From Paraglaciecola sp030730205 (GTDB lineage: Bacteria; Pseudomonadota; Gammaproteobacteria; Enterobacterales; Alteromonadaceae), in NCBI RefSeq assembly GCF_052119645.1, contig NZ_JBGQOM010000010.1:1-64000 (forward strand): a DNA stretch of 64,000 nt, in the 5' to 3' direction. The notes under the pieces were generated by a model. The model was given only the letters and a program-made list of their open reading frames with translations, was not told the origin of the DNA and searched no databases. Position 1 is the first letter of the stretch, and each line of letters opens with the position of its first letter. The position numbers and the translations under genes are program-made. Below, piece after piece: positions 44,718 through 55,045 of the stretch.

Positions 44718-45539
44718 TTAGATTTGTGGATCAAAAGACTCTTTCGCTTGTTGACTATTAAGTTCCGCTTGCTGATTGGTAAATTCTTGTAATTCAAGGC
44801 TAGGCAATGATTTTCCGCACACCCCGCCACCCATTTTGTTAATCGCAGCGCACATTTCTTCCACTTTTACGTCAATCAGGTGAACGTGATCAACCATCAG
44901 GCCAATAGCATTTGCGATTGGATCCGGATTATCAGAGGCGACCGCGTAAGCATCAAAACCATACTTTTTAGCAATCTTTTCTCGATGTCCGTTCTTCGCT
45001 TTATCGGCATCTCGTTCGCCTTTTGACTTTTGTGTGACCACACGACCAGGAATACCTATTACCGTAGCGCCGTCAGGTACATCTCTGACAACCACTGAAT
45101 TTGAACCTACTTTGGCGCCTTTGCCCATCGTAATAGGACCAAGTACTTTTGCGCCTGCGCCGACAACAACATTGTCCATCAGAGTAGGATGACGTTTACC
45201 CGCTGACCAACTTGTTCCGCCGAGAGTTACACCGTGATAAATCGTGACGTCGTCACCAATTTCGGCGGTTTCACCAATCACGACGCCCATACCGTGATCG
45301 ATAAAAAAGCGACGACCCAAAGTAGCACCTGGATGGATTTCAACCCCTGTCAACCAACGAGAAAAGGTTGACACAGAGCGAGCTAACCATAACCAATGGG
45401 CTTTCCATAAACGGTGACTGATACGATGCAACCAAATGGCATGTAACCCCGGGTAGTTAAACAATACTTCCATTGTTGAACGGGCCGCTGGGTCACGATG
45501 AAACACGCTTTGAATATCTTCTTTAATCCGTTCAAACAT
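44718..45539 (-). CDS. cysE: Serine O-acetyltransferase
   Basis: First step of cysteine synthesis, supplying the substrate for IscS downstream. 273 residues: N-terminal helical domain, then hexapeptide left-handed beta helix (GVEIHPGATLGRRFFIDHGMGVVIG in part, GDDVTIYHGVTLGG). The C-terminal tail is extended and Gln/Asn-rich. Starts two bases after trmJ stops. Confidence 0.95.
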   Translation of the reverse strand: MFERIKEDIQSVFHRDPAARSTMEVLFNYPGLHAIWLHRISHRLWKAHWLWLARSVSTFSRWLTGVEIHPGATLGRRFFIDHGMGVVIGETAEIGDDVTIYHGVTLGGTSWSAGKRHPTLMDNVVVGAGAKVLGPITMGKGAKVGSNSVVVRDVPDGATVIGIPGRVVTQKSKGERDADKAKNGHREKIAKKYGFDAYAVASDNPDPIANAIGLMVDHVHLIDVKVEEMCAAINKMGGGVCGKSLPSLELQEFTNQQAELNSQQAKESFDPQI

Positions 45540-45541
45540 GG

Positions 45542-46264
45542 TTAGTCTTTCGCTTTTATACTTTTTTCAATGGAGGCCAATATTCCACGTAGAATATTGA
45601 ATTCTTGTTCGTCAGGCCGAGCCCGATTAAATAGACGACGAAGCTTAGGCATTACCATACCCGGATGTTGCGGCTTTATAAAATTCGTTTTAAGTAGGGT
45701 TTGTTCCAAATGACTATAAAAAGCGTCCAAATCATCCACAAGAGGATAGGCCTCCACTGACTCTGGCTCACGAGTGCAGTTCAAAAAGGCCATACGCACC
45801 TCATAACACAAGGTTTGGACTGCAGCGGCCAAATTCAAAGAGCTGTAGTCAGGATTGGCAGGAATACACACATGAAAATGACACTGCTGTAATTCTTCGT
45901 TGCTCAAACCGTTATTTTCTCGCCCAAACACTAGGGCAACGGGGTATTGACTGACTTCTGCCACCAATTTTTCGCCACACTCTCGGGGCTCTAACATAGG
46001 CCACGATAAGGTGCGTGAACGGGCACTGGTGCCAACCACTAAGCCACACCCTTCAATCGCCTCAGCGAGAGTTGATACTTGCCTCGCGCCAGCGAGCACA
46101 TCACCCGCCCCTGCTGCAAGTGCACTCGCCTGACCATCTGGGGGAGATACAGGATCGACTAAAACAAGTTGACTCAAACCCATCGTTTTCATGGCGCGTG
46201 CCGTTGAGCCGATATTGCCAGTATGAGAGGTGTTAACTAATACGATGCGGATATTTTCTAACAT
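45542..46264 (-). CDS. trmJ: tRNA (cytidine/uridine-2'-O) methyltransferase TrmJ
   Basis: SPOUT methyltransferase that methylates position 32 of tRNA. 240 residues with NTSHTGNIGSTARAMKTMGL near the N-terminus, VFGRENNGLSNEEL and IPANPDYSSLNLAAAVQ at the knotted SAM site. Divergent from suhB and upstream of cysE-iscR. Confidence 0.95.
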   Translation of the reverse strand: MLENIRIVLVNTSHTGNIGSTARAMKTMGLSQLVLVDPVSPPDGQASALAAGAGDVLAGARQVSTLAEAIEGCGLVVGTSARSRTLSWPMLEPRECGEKLVAEVSQYPVALVFGRENNGLSNEELQQCHFHVCIPANPDYSSLNLAAAVQTLCYEVRMAFLNCTREPESVEAYPLVDDLDAFYSHLEQTLLKTNFIKPQHPGMVMPKLRRLFNRARPDEQEFNILRGILASIEKSIKAKD

Positions 46265-46456
46265 GACATTACGCTATTGAAAAATGGGCGCGGATAATAC
46301 CAATAAATCTAAGAGCTGAACAGTTTAGCGGCAAAGTCACTGCGTGCTTTTTAAAACACACCACACATTTTCGAAAAAAGAATGAAATACTATTTACTAG
46401 CAAATTCATTTACGCTTCACTTAACTGGCTAAATCGAGCGCTTCACCAATTTGTGA

Positions 46457-46484
46457 TTGCGTAAATTTAAATAACTGGTAAACT
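46457..46484 (+). promoter_or_regulatory. suhB promoter
   Basis: TTGCGT (46457-46462), 16-base spacer, TAAACT (46479-46484), 73 bases before the suhB ATG. The rest of the 292-bp trmJ-suhB gap shows no gene. Confidence 0.5.
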
Positions 46485-46556
46485 GCGCGGCGATTTTTTG
46501 TCCAACCCTAGCGGGTAGACTTAAGCTAACGTTCTTTTACAATTGGTGGTTTATCT

Positions 46557-47330
46557 ATGCATCCTATGCTCAATATTGCAGTGCGTGCTGCGCGCGTTGC
46601 CGGTACGATTATTTCTCGTGGTTTCGAGAATCAGTCTGATTTAATGATTCAAGCCAAAGGTGACAACGACTACGTCACACGAATTGACAAAGAAGCTGAA
46701 CAAGCAATTATTAGCAAGATTAAACAATCCTACCCAGAACACAGCTTTGTGGGTGAAGAAGGCGGCATTGTCGCTGGAGACGAGGATTATAAATGGATTA
46801 TCGATCCCTTAGATGGCACCACCAATTTTATCAAAGGCATTCCTCACTTTGCCATTTCTATTGCTTTAATGCACAAAGGTCGTTTAGACCAAGCCGTTGT
46901 ATTTGACCCTATCCGCAGTGAATTATTTACCGCAAGTAAAGGCGCTGGCGCTCAGCTTAATGGTTTTCGTATCCGTGCCAGTAAATCTCGTGAATTAAGT
47001 CAAACCGTATTAGCAACTGCATTTCCTTTTAAAGATAAATCGTCTTTACCACAGTCCCTTGAGAGCTTTAGTAAGATCTTTATGGAATCAGGCGACGTCC
47101 GCCGTTGTGGCTCAGCCGCTTTAGATTTAGCTTATGTTGCCAGTGGTCGTTACGACGGTTATTGGGAGCGTGGTTTAAAACCTTGGGATATTGCAGCGGG
47201 TGAACTATTGGTTCGTGAAGCCGGTGGCTTAGTCACTGATTTTAGCGGCGGTAACGATCCAATGAAAAAAGGTGAAATCGTTGCTGGTGCGCCCAAAGTT
47301 GTGCAAGCCCTAGTAAAATACTTAAAATAG
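46557..47330 (+). CDS. suhB: Inositol monophosphatase family protein SuhB
   Basis: 257 residues with the Li-sensitive phosphatase motifs GEEGG, IDPLDGTTNF and WDIAAGELLVREAGG. In E. coli SuhB also joins the rRNA antitermination complex. Monocistronic here: own promoter, and a strong terminator after it. Confidence 0.95.
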   Translation: MHPMLNIAVRAARVAGTIISRGFENQSDLMIQAKGDNDYVTRIDKEAEQAIISKIKQSYPEHSFVGEEGGIVAGDEDYKWIIDPLDGTTNFIKGIPHFAISIALMHKGRLDQAVVFDPIRSELFTASKGAGAQLNGFRIRASKSRELSQTVLATAFPFKDKSSLPQSLESFSKIFMESGDVRRCGSAALDLAYVASGRYDGYWERGLKPWDIAAGELLVREAGGLVTDFSGGNDPMKKGEIVAGAPKVVQALVKYLK

Positions 47331-47349
47331 CCCAAGAGTTTAAGACTAA

Positions 47350-47373
47350 GGCGAGCAGATGCTCGCCTTTTTT
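47350..47373 (+). terminator. Terminator after suhB
   Basis: GGCGAGC/GCTCGCC stem with four-base loop, followed by six T residues on the plus strand. Confidence 0.88.
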
Positions 47374-47387
47374 ATGTCTGTTGGTTG

Positions 47388-50297
47388 CTAGTCGGTTTGC
47401 TGTTTCTTTAGCTGTTTAGCATGAAACTCATCGATGTTGATGATGGTTTCGGCGCCTTTTATACTGACAAAGTCTTTGTCAGTAAATTGAGTACCACGCA
47501 TTTGCACCAATAGCTGACCAAAACCATCACCTTCTTCCAAGCGGTGATAGAAATTAATCACATCCTTAAGCGTCACTTTTTCAAGGGCACTGATAAGTTG
47601 CGCTCGACTGTTGTAAGCGTAGTTTTGCTCTCGCCAGTCGCCAATATAACGACTCATTTCTTCGCTAAGATTTTTCGGTGGCTGGGTTAACGACACTAGC
47701 ACACTGGTTTTAGTGGTTGCAAAGTCTTGCTCGCTAACCTCAGCTAACTGCGTTTTAAACCCTTGACGAAATTCACTGATCCGCGCATCGACTTCAGCTA
47801 AACCTTTGGCGGGAGACTGAATATAAAATGCAGTAAACATTTGATCTTTATTTGTTTGACTGAAAAAGCCAACGGCATAGGCGAGTTGCTCTTCCGTTCG
47901 TATTTGCTTAAATAGAGCAGGTTGAAGTAACTGTGAGAGAATTTGCGCTGTGGCACTATCATCCGCATTGCGTTCCGATAAATAGGCTCTGACTAAACCC
48001 ACGTCGCTTAATTGGGTTTCTTCTTGCCAATTGAAAACCTGTCCCGCTTGCGGTTTAAATTTGGGGGATTCATAAAGGGGCGCGACGTTACGGTCAGAGG
48101 GCAGTTCATTTAGCACTAATTGTGACATCGCGTTAATTTGTTGTGCACTGTAATTACCAAAAGCAAATACCCGCAAATTTGCTTGTTGAAGTAACTGGGC
48201 TTTTAACTCAGCAATGTCAAGTAACGTAATGTCATCAACCGCTGCTAACATGGTTTCATCACTGTATTCATCTAAGGCAAAAATTTGGCTAAATTTAGGG
48301 AACAGTTGATTTAATAAAATTCCTTTCTTTTTACTGCCTAATTCGGATTTAAATGCGGCTTTAAAATTAGCTAATTCATTTGTATTCATTTGATAATCAA
48401 GCACTTGTTTAATTGCCTGACTCAGCAAAAGTCCTTGCTTATCACTAAAGCCATTGGTGGTGATAGACAGTCCATTGAACAAACTTACACTGAGCCCCAT
48501 GCCACCGCCAATGGCTTCGTTTTGTAGCTCAACAAGGGCTTGACTTAGGCCGCGATTCAGTAATTCAGCCATCACTTGATTACGTGCACTCGCTTTAGTA
48601 ACGCCACTATTTAAGTCCAGGGTAACAAGCCCTTTGGGTTGCTGAAAGTAAGACGAATGACCTAAAAACGCGCTATAGCTGTCATCGCTTGCTACTTGCA
48701 AGGGTTTATCGGTATTAGTGCTTGCGACAATTGAGAAATCCTCTGGCATCAAACGATTTATTCTGGGTAGTTGGAGTGTTATGTCCTGCCCCATTGCCTG
48801 CCACTGCGCTACTTTTTCTGTAGAAATGTCATCGACCGAATATTGCCCTGCAAAATTTTCCATCGTGGTATCAGTGGGCTGAGACTTATCAATATAAAAC
48901 ACTCGGGCATTTTCTAGCGTTAACTGATTCAGTACTTGTTGAATAGCAACTGGGTCAAAACGTTGATATTCGTAATCGCTGCTTAACACATATTCTGTGG
49001 GTAATTTCTGCATATCAGCGGCTATTTGCATGGCATAGTTGTAATCATTGGTTTTTTCTTTAAAGCGAAAGCTGTTGTTTAAAGACTGCTTAATTTCGGC
49101 AAAATACTTCGCGTCGACACCTTTGGTTCTGAGCAAGTCAAGATATTGCAGCACAGCCGCCATCACGGTATCGCGCTGTTGCAGGCCCGTTTCGGTCAAA
49201 TCAATATACAGATTAAAACTACCTGCATTGCCATATTCATTTGCATCATAACTCGTGTACAAGGCTTCACTCAGGCCTAAATCTCGCAGCGTAGACGCCA
49301 AAGTGCCAGGCATTTCGTTATTCAATAAATAGTTAACATAGCCATTGGGTTTGACTGCAAACTGCGCGACATTGTTGTCCATTACAAAGCTAACTCGTAA
49401 TTGTTTCATGTCGGTTTGCGGCACATAGTGCACAAACTTGTGTAAATTCTCTGCCTCAGCCACGGGCACGGTTACTTGAGGCTCTGGCGTGTTTTTATTA
49501 GGTATCAAGCCAAAGTAACGCGAGGCCAATTTCTGCATCTCTTCAAGGGGTAGCGGACTTATCAATACCGCCTTCATTAAGTTAGCTGAATAGTAGGTGT
49601 CGTATAAGTTAACCAAGGCGTCTTGAAGTTTATGCTCGCCTTTATCAGCTAATGACTTTAGGTTGCCCCAGTTGAACTGATGAATAGGGTGAGCAGGATT
49701 AAGCGTCAGTCCGTCTAATTGCCCTAAAATGACCCAATCATTGGGGCTTTTCATGGACCATTCAGAATGCACCGCGTTACGCTCTTTATCCGCGTAATTT
49801 TCATCTAAAGTAGCTTCATAGAAAAATCCACTAAAGCGTTTGAGGGCCTCGTCAAAGGCATCATTGTTCACCGCAACCATGTAGTTAGTGTGATCAAGTT
49901 GAGTGTAGGCGTTCTGAGTACCACCATTACGGCTCACAAATTCACTGTAATCACCCACTTCAGGATAGGTTTTGGTGCCAAGAAATAACATGTGTTCTAA
50001 GTAGTGGGCAAGTCCACCAAACTCTTTAGGCTCTTGAAACGAGCCCACTTTTACACTCAATGCCGCAGCAGATTTTTCAATACTTGGATCGGATACCAGT
50101 ACCACTTCCAATTGATTGGGCAAAGTAAAAGATTGGTATTGCCGTGTATCATTAGGACTTTTAACAATAGCGGTTTGCGGGTCGGGTAGAGATGAAACTG
50201 AGCTTACTGCAGTTTGTTTCACATTGCTGCATGCAGTCATGACGACAGAGCTTAAAACAATAAGAATCAATGAAAACGCGGTGTTCCTTTTTAACAT
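47388..50297 (-). CDS. M16 family zinc peptidase, lipoprotein (pitrilysin-like)
   Basis: 969 residues from the ATG of MLKRNTAFSLIL, which has AAGG ten bases upstream. A lipoprotein signal ends VVMTAC, so the enzyme is probably anchored in an envelope membrane. The inverted zinc motif HYLEH is near 97-101, followed by the distal Glu in NAVHSEWSMK. The four M16 domains fit the insulinase/pitrilysin layout. E. coli pitrilysin is soluble and periplasmic, so the lipid anchor differs. It lies tail to tail with suhB, 57 bases away. Confidence 0.9.
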   Translation of the reverse strand: MLKRNTAFSLILIVLSSVVMTACSNVKQTAVSSVSSLPDPQTAIVKSPNDTRQYQSFTLPNQLEVVLVSDPSIEKSAAALSVKVGSFQEPKEFGGLAHYLEHMLFLGTKTYPEVGDYSEFVSRNGGTQNAYTQLDHTNYMVAVNNDAFDEALKRFSGFFYEATLDENYADKERNAVHSEWSMKSPNDWVILGQLDGLTLNPAHPIHQFNWGNLKSLADKGEHKLQDALVNLYDTYYSANLMKAVLISPLPLEEMQKLASRYFGLIPNKNTPEPQVTVPVAEAENLHKFVHYVPQTDMKQLRVSFVMDNNVAQFAVKPNGYVNYLLNNEMPGTLASTLRDLGLSEALYTSYDANEYGNAGSFNLYIDLTETGLQQRDTVMAAVLQYLDLLRTKGVDAKYFAEIKQSLNNSFRFKEKTNDYNYAMQIAADMQKLPTEYVLSSDYEYQRFDPVAIQQVLNQLTLENARVFYIDKSQPTDTTMENFAGQYSVDDISTEKVAQWQAMGQDITLQLPRINRLMPEDFSIVASTNTDKPLQVASDDSYSAFLGHSSYFQQPKGLVTLDLNSGVTKASARNQVMAELLNRGLSQALVELQNEAIGGGMGLSVSLFNGLSITTNGFSDKQGLLLSQAIKQVLDYQMNTNELANFKAAFKSELGSKKKGILLNQLFPKFSQIFALDEYSDETMLAAVDDITLLDIAELKAQLLQQANLRVFAFGNYSAQQINAMSQLVLNELPSDRNVAPLYESPKFKPQAGQVFNWQEETQLSDVGLVRAYLSERNADDSATAQILSQLLQPALFKQIRTEEQLAYAVGFFSQTNKDQMFTAFYIQSPAKGLAEVDARISEFRQGFKTQLAEVSEQDFATTKTSVLVSLTQPPKNLSEEMSRYIGDWREQNYAYNSRAQLISALEKVTLKDVINFYHRLEEGDGFGQLLVQMRGTQFTDKDFVSIKGAETIINIDEFHAKQLKKQQTD

Positions 50298-50424
50298 CGT
50301 GGGCATACCTTGAAATAACACTACAATCAAAATCGATGGAGAAATATAACTGACTTGTCACTCAAGGGTGTAAACATTCTTGTTAATAAATGTGTAAGTC
50401 TTTGTCTGCATTACCTAAATGTGC

Positions 50425-50461
50425 AAAAAAAAAACCAGTTTCAACAGAAACTGGTTTTTTA
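50425..50461 (-). terminator. Terminator after secF
   Basis: Stem AAAACCAGTTTC/GAAACTGGTTTT with a four-base loop, A-rich on the left and T-rich on the right; on the minus strand a run of A complements gives the T tail. Closes the queA-tgt-yajC-secD-secF run. Confidence 0.85.
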
Positions 50462-50477
50462 TCATCAATAGACAGAG

Positions 50478-51419
50478 CTACATGATAGCGTCTTGATCAG
50501 CGCCTTCTTTTTCAATCACTGTTGGCATTAAATCTTCACGGCTCACACCTAATTTTAAGGCCACTAAACTGGCGATGTAAATAGACGAATAAGTACCAAT
50601 GAAAATACCAAACAACAGTGCAGTAGCAAAACCGTGAATGGTTGCGCCGCCCAAAAAGAACAAGGCAAATAACACAAGCAAGGTAGTACCTGAGGTAATA
50701 GTGGTACGGTTCAACGTTTGCGTTAAGGAGGTATTGATAATTTCGGTTGGCTCCATGTTACGGATTTTTCTGAAGTTTTCACGAATACGGTCGAATACCA
50801 CAATAGTATCGTTGAGTGAGTAACCTATCACCGCAAGTACCGCGGCTAATACCGTTAAATCAAACTCCAAACCCAAGATAGAGAATAAACCTAAGGTAAT
50901 GATAACGTCGTGGGCCAATGCAATGACAGAGCCCAAAGCAAAACGCCATTCAAAGCGCAGGGTGACATAAACTAAAATGCACAATAAACAAATCAACATC
51001 GCTAGGCCGCCCTGCTCGGTGAGTTCTTCACCGACACTCGCGCTGACATAAGAGCTACCACGCATTTCGGCAGTATCATCTGCTTGTTTCAAAATGGCGA
51101 TGGCTTTGTCACCTAGCTCAGAAGGTTTAATTCCTTCGCGAGATGCCAAACGAATAAGCACATCTTTACTTGAACCAAAGTTTTGCACTACTGCATCATT
51201 AAATTCAGAAGCGGCCAACTGCTCACGTATGGCATCTAAGTCTGCCGTGTCTTGATAGCCGATTTCGATTTGTGTACCACCCGTAAAATCCAAACCCCAA
51301 TTAAGCTGATTAATAGCCAAGGTAGTGAACGAGCCAATAATCATTACCGTAGACAAAACCGCTGCCGGCAAAGACAACTTCATGAAGTTGACGGTGTATT
51401 TTCCACTAAAAATTTGCAT
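50478..51419 (-). CDS. secF: Protein translocase subunit SecF
   Basis: Membrane partner of SecD that uses the proton gradient to pull proteins out of SecYEG. 313 residues: first membrane helix, periplasmic P4-type domain (about 40-135), then five membrane helices with VIGYSLNDTIVVFDRIREN, the family core motif. Ten bases after secD. Confidence 0.96.
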   Translation of the reverse strand: MQIFSGKYTVNFMKLSLPAAVLSTVMIIGSFTTLAINQLNWGLDFTGGTQIEIGYQDTADLDAIREQLAASEFNDAVVQNFGSSKDVLIRLASREGIKPSELGDKAIAILKQADDTAEMRGSSYVSASVGEELTEQGGLAMLICLLCILVYVTLRFEWRFALGSVIALAHDVIITLGLFSILGLEFDLTVLAAVLAVIGYSLNDTIVVFDRIRENFRKIRNMEPTEIINTSLTQTLNRTTITSGTTLLVLFALFFLGGATIHGFATALLFGIFIGTYSSIYIASLVALKLGVSREDLMPTVIEKEGADQDAIM

Positions 51420-51429
51420 GGTTTGACTC

Positions 51430-53274
51430 CTAAATCGACAACTTGGTCAGACGTTTACCGCCCCACCATGCATTTACGATAGTTCTTGTTACCACAATGG
51501 CAGTAAACATTGATGTAGCGATACCGATCATCAGGGTAATTGAGAAGCCCTTGATGGGCCCCGTTCCTACTGCGAATAAAATTAAACCCGCTAGGAAGGT
51601 AGTTATATTGGCATCAAGTATGGTTGAAAACGCACTGTCATACCCAAAATGGATGGCTTGCTGCGGACTGCGTCCCTCAGCAATTTCTTCTCGTATTCGT
51701 TCAAAGATAAGTACGTTAGCATCCACTGCCATCCCCACCGTTAAGACGATACCCGCCATCCCCGGTAAAGTTAATGTGGCACCAGGGATCATCGACATAA
51801 TACCGATCATCATCACCAAGTTTAAGGCAAGGGCGATGTTGGCGACAAAACCAAACTTTTTATAGTAGATAAGCATGAAAGCCAGAACTAAGACAAAACC
51901 CGCAACGATAGCTTCTTTACCTAACTTGATGTTTTCTTTACCTAAACTTGGACCTACAGTGCGTTCTTCAATAATTTGAATTGGCGCAATAAGGGCCCCT
52001 GCACGCAGTAACAAAGCGAGGTTTTGGGCTTCTTTGGGAGAATCTAAGCCTGTGGTTTCAAATTGATTGCCAAACACACCATTGATTCTGGCTACACTGA
52101 TAACGGTACGTTTTGCTTCAAAAATTAATTTACCCGCTTCGTCACGCTCACCAGTAGATTTATATTCAATGAACACAACGGCCATTGGTTTACCCACAGC
52201 GCGCTTAGTAAAGGCTAACATTTTAGCCCCACCTTTGGAGTCTAATTTGATTGATACCTTGGGCATACCGTTTTGATCAACACCGCTGGTGGCATCAATA
52301 ATATGATTACCTTCAACAATAATGTTTTTCTTCAATAACTGTGGTACACCGTTTTCATCAGGTAATAACTCTGAACCAGGCGGCACACGTCCAGCAACGG
52401 CATCACTAATATCATGTTCAATATCAACTTCGCGATACTCAAGGGTGGCGGTGGCATTCAGGATCTCTTTTGCTTTAGCCGTATCTTGAATACCAGGCAG
52501 TTGCACCACTATACGATCGGGACCTTGCTTTTGCACTGTTGGCTCAGCAACACCTAACTGGTTTACCCGGTTACGAATAATAGTGATATTTTGTTTCACC
52601 GCATAATCACGCGTTTCAAGGAGTTTTTGCTCAGACATGGTAGCAAACAAAACCAGATCGGCTTTTTCAGTGAAAATAAAATCACGATTCCGTGCTTTTA
52701 AAAATGTTTCAGCCTGCTCCAAAGTATCTTGATCGCGAAAATAGATCTCTAAACCGTTTTCTACCTGCTTCACCGTGCGATAACGAATTTTCTCTTCGCG
52801 TAATGCGGTACGAAAATCATTATCTGAATCTTCAAGGGTCTTATCTAAGGCGCGTTTCATATCAACTTCCATTAGGAAGTGCACGCCACCACGCAGATCT
52901 AAGCCTAATTTTAAAGGCTCTCCGCCAAGTGAACTTAACCACTTTGGTGTATCCGGGGCTAAATTCATGGCCACAAAATACTCATCACCTAAGGCTTTTT
53001 CAAGCAACTCACGGGCAATTAATTGAGTATCAGCGTCGTTAACACGGATTAAAATTTGTTCATTTTCAAAAACGATACTTTTACTGTCGATATTGGCATT
53101 TTTTAGTTCTGCAGAGACTTTGTCTACCAATTGAGCATTAACTACTGCATTTCGCCCAGCTGAAATTTGTACCGCGTGGTCTTCACCATAAAGATTGGGT
53201 GAAGCATATAAAGCACAGATGCTGACCACAAAGATCACCAAGATGTACTTCCACAATGGAGTTTGGTTTAACAC
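51430..53274 (-). CDS. secD: Protein translocase subunit SecD
   Basis: 614 residues: N-terminal membrane helix, large periplasmic P1 domain with LGLDLRGGVHFLMEVD, and six C-terminal helices ending with VGMAVDANVLIFERIREE. Works with SecF and YajC in late steps of export. Lies between yajC and secF. Confidence 0.96.
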   Translation of the reverse strand: MLNQTPLWKYILVIFVVSICALYASPNLYGEDHAVQISAGRNAVVNAQLVDKVSAELKNANIDSKSIVFENEQILIRVNDADTQLIARELLEKALGDEYFVAMNLAPDTPKWLSSLGGEPLKLGLDLRGGVHFLMEVDMKRALDKTLEDSDNDFRTALREEKIRYRTVKQVENGLEIYFRDQDTLEQAETFLKARNRDFIFTEKADLVLFATMSEQKLLETRDYAVKQNITIIRNRVNQLGVAEPTVQKQGPDRIVVQLPGIQDTAKAKEILNATATLEYREVDIEHDISDAVAGRVPPGSELLPDENGVPQLLKKNIIVEGNHIIDATSGVDQNGMPKVSIKLDSKGGAKMLAFTKRAVGKPMAVVFIEYKSTGERDEAGKLIFEAKRTVISVARINGVFGNQFETTGLDSPKEAQNLALLLRAGALIAPIQIIEERTVGPSLGKENIKLGKEAIVAGFVLVLAFMLIYYKKFGFVANIALALNLVMMIGIMSMIPGATLTLPGMAGIVLTVGMAVDANVLIFERIREEIAEGRSPQQAIHFGYDSAFSTILDANITTFLAGLILFAVGTGPIKGFSITLMIGIATSMFTAIVVTRTIVNAWWGGKRLTKLSI

Positions 53275-53344
53275 AGGTTATTCCTTTCTTTATGCAAAAT
53301 TGGCTAAGCTCAAAAATGAAATTTTGAGCTTAAACAAAAGGCCA

Positions 53345-53683
53345 TTAAATGGCCTTCATTGTACCTTTTGGCAATACTGCTGATACCGCTGACTTTTGAA
53401 TAACGATGTTAGTTGAATCGTTTAAGCCAATTTCAATAAAGTCTTTGTCTTCAGATACCTTGGTGATTTTGCCCACCATGCCACCTTGGGTTAACACTTC
53501 ATCGCCTTTGCTCAACGATGACACCAAATTTTTATGCTCTTTAACGCGTTTGGCTTGCGGGCGATACAACATAAAATAGAAAATCAAACCAAACACACCT
53601 AGCATGATCAACATTTCAAAACCACCACCAGCACCACCAGCGGGAGCACCTTGAGCGTAAGCGTCAGATATAAATAAACTCAT
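53345..53683 (-). CDS. yajC: Preprotein translocase accessory protein YajC
   Basis: 112-residue single-span membrane protein: short periplasmic N-terminus, helix MLIMLGVFGLIFYFMLYRPQ, then a small cytoplasmic beta domain (GDEVLTQGGMVGKITKV). Binds SecDF. Between tgt and secD in the conserved order. Confidence 0.95.
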   Translation of the reverse strand: MSLFISDAYAQGAPAGGAGGGFEMLIMLGVFGLIFYFMLYRPQAKRVKEHKNLVSSLSKGDEVLTQGGMVGKITKVSEDKDFIEIGLNDSTNIVIQKSAVSAVLPKGTMKAI

Positions 53684-53760
53684 TTTTTTTCCTTATTTTA
53701 GTAATGTTTACAATGTATTTTTCACAACACCACTCGTGGTGTCATCCGGCGCAGAATCCT

Positions 53761-54873
53761 CTATAAAGCAGGTACTGCCATTTGTTTTTGCTCATAAAAA
53801 TCAGTCACAAATTCATCTAAGGTATTGCTCGCAATCGCCTCTCGCAAACCTTGCATTACACGCTGGTAATAGCGTAAGTTGTGAATGGTATTTAAGCGTG
53901 CTCCAAGTATCTCATTGCACTTATCTAAGTGGTGGAGATATGACCGAGAATAATTTTTACAAGTGTAGCAATCACATTTTTCGTCAAGCGGACCTGTATC
54001 GGTTTTATGCACTGCGTTACGAATTTTTACCACGCCGTCAGTCACAAACAAATGACCATTTCGTGCATTACGGGTTGGCATGACACAATCAAACATATCG
54101 ATGCCACGTCGCACGGCTTCAACAATGTCTTCTGGCTTACCAACCCCCATTAAATAACGAGGTTTGTGAGCTGGGATTTTATCGGCTAAATGATCCAAGA
54201 CGCGGATCATGTCTTCTTTGGGCTCCCCGACTGATAAACCACCAATGGCATATCCATCAAAACCGATGTCTTCTAAACCGCGCAACGATATATCTCTGAG
54301 GCCTTCGTACATGCCGCCTTGCACTATGCCAAAGAGTGCTGAAGGACTGTCTCCATGTTCGGCCTTGCTGCGCTTCGCCCAACGTAAAGACAATTCCATC
54401 GAAATACGCGCTTCGCTTTCTGTAGCGGGATAAGGCGTACACTCATCGAAAATCATGACAATATCAGAGCCTAAGTCACGCTGAACCTGCATAGATTTTT
54501 CAGGGGTAAGTAAGATTTTTTCACCGTTGATGGGCGAACGAAAGGTCACCCCTTCTTCGGTAATTTTACGAAGATCCCCTAAACTGAACACCTGAAAACC
54601 ACCTGAGTCAGTCAGAATAGGTTTGTTCCAGTGCATAAAATCGTGCAAATCACCATGTTGTTTGATGATTTCAGTACCAGGCCGAAGCATTAAATGAAAG
54701 GTATTCCCTAAACAGATATGCGCACCGGTTTCATCTAACTCTTCAGGGGTCATACCTTTTACCGTGCCGTAAGTACCCACAGGCATAAATGCTGGTGTCT
54801 CAACCACGCCACGATCAAATATCAAGCGACCGCGACGGGCTTTGCCATCAGTATTGTCTAATTCAAATTTCAT
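53761..54873 (-). CDS. tgt: tRNA-guanine transglycosylase
   Basis: Exchanges G34 for preQ1 in tRNAs of Asp, Asn, His and Tyr. 370 residues of TIM barrel with LTDSGGFQVFSL and GIVQGG, the nucleophile Asp in MFDCVMPTRNARNG, and zinc ligands in CDCYTCKNYSRSYLHHL. Followed by yajC and preceded by queA. Confidence 0.97.
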   Translation of the reverse strand: MKFELDNTDGKARRGRLIFDRGVVETPAFMPVGTYGTVKGMTPEELDETGAHICLGNTFHLMLRPGTEIIKQHGDLHDFMHWNKPILTDSGGFQVFSLGDLRKITEEGVTFRSPINGEKILLTPEKSMQVQRDLGSDIVMIFDECTPYPATESEARISMELSLRWAKRSKAEHGDSPSALFGIVQGGMYEGLRDISLRGLEDIGFDGYAIGGLSVGEPKEDMIRVLDHLADKIPAHKPRYLMGVGKPEDIVEAVRRGIDMFDCVMPTRNARNGHLFVTDGVVKIRNAVHKTDTGPLDEKCDCYTCKNYSRSYLHHLDKCNEILGARLNTIHNLRYYQRVMQGLREAIASNTLDEFVTDFYEQKQMAVPAL

Positions 54874-55007
54874 TCTTCGTATCCTGCTAACCGGAAAACA
54901 GTCCAGTGCTGTATGTAAATGTTAGTGCGCCCGTCATCACTCAAATTTGTGGCAAATTGTTAAACGCTTCATTGACATGAAACTAGCGGCACAAAAAAAG
55001 TCGCGGG

Positions 55008-55013
55008 ATTATA
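55008..55013 (-). promoter_or_regulatory. Possible -10 box for tgt
   Basis: TATAAT on the minus strand in the 172-bp queA-tgt gap, with only a weak T-rich -35 upstream. It would give tgt its own start besides read-through from queA. Confidence 0.35.
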
Positions 55014-55045
55014 TATGAATTGACGCCTAGGGAAAAACTTTTAGC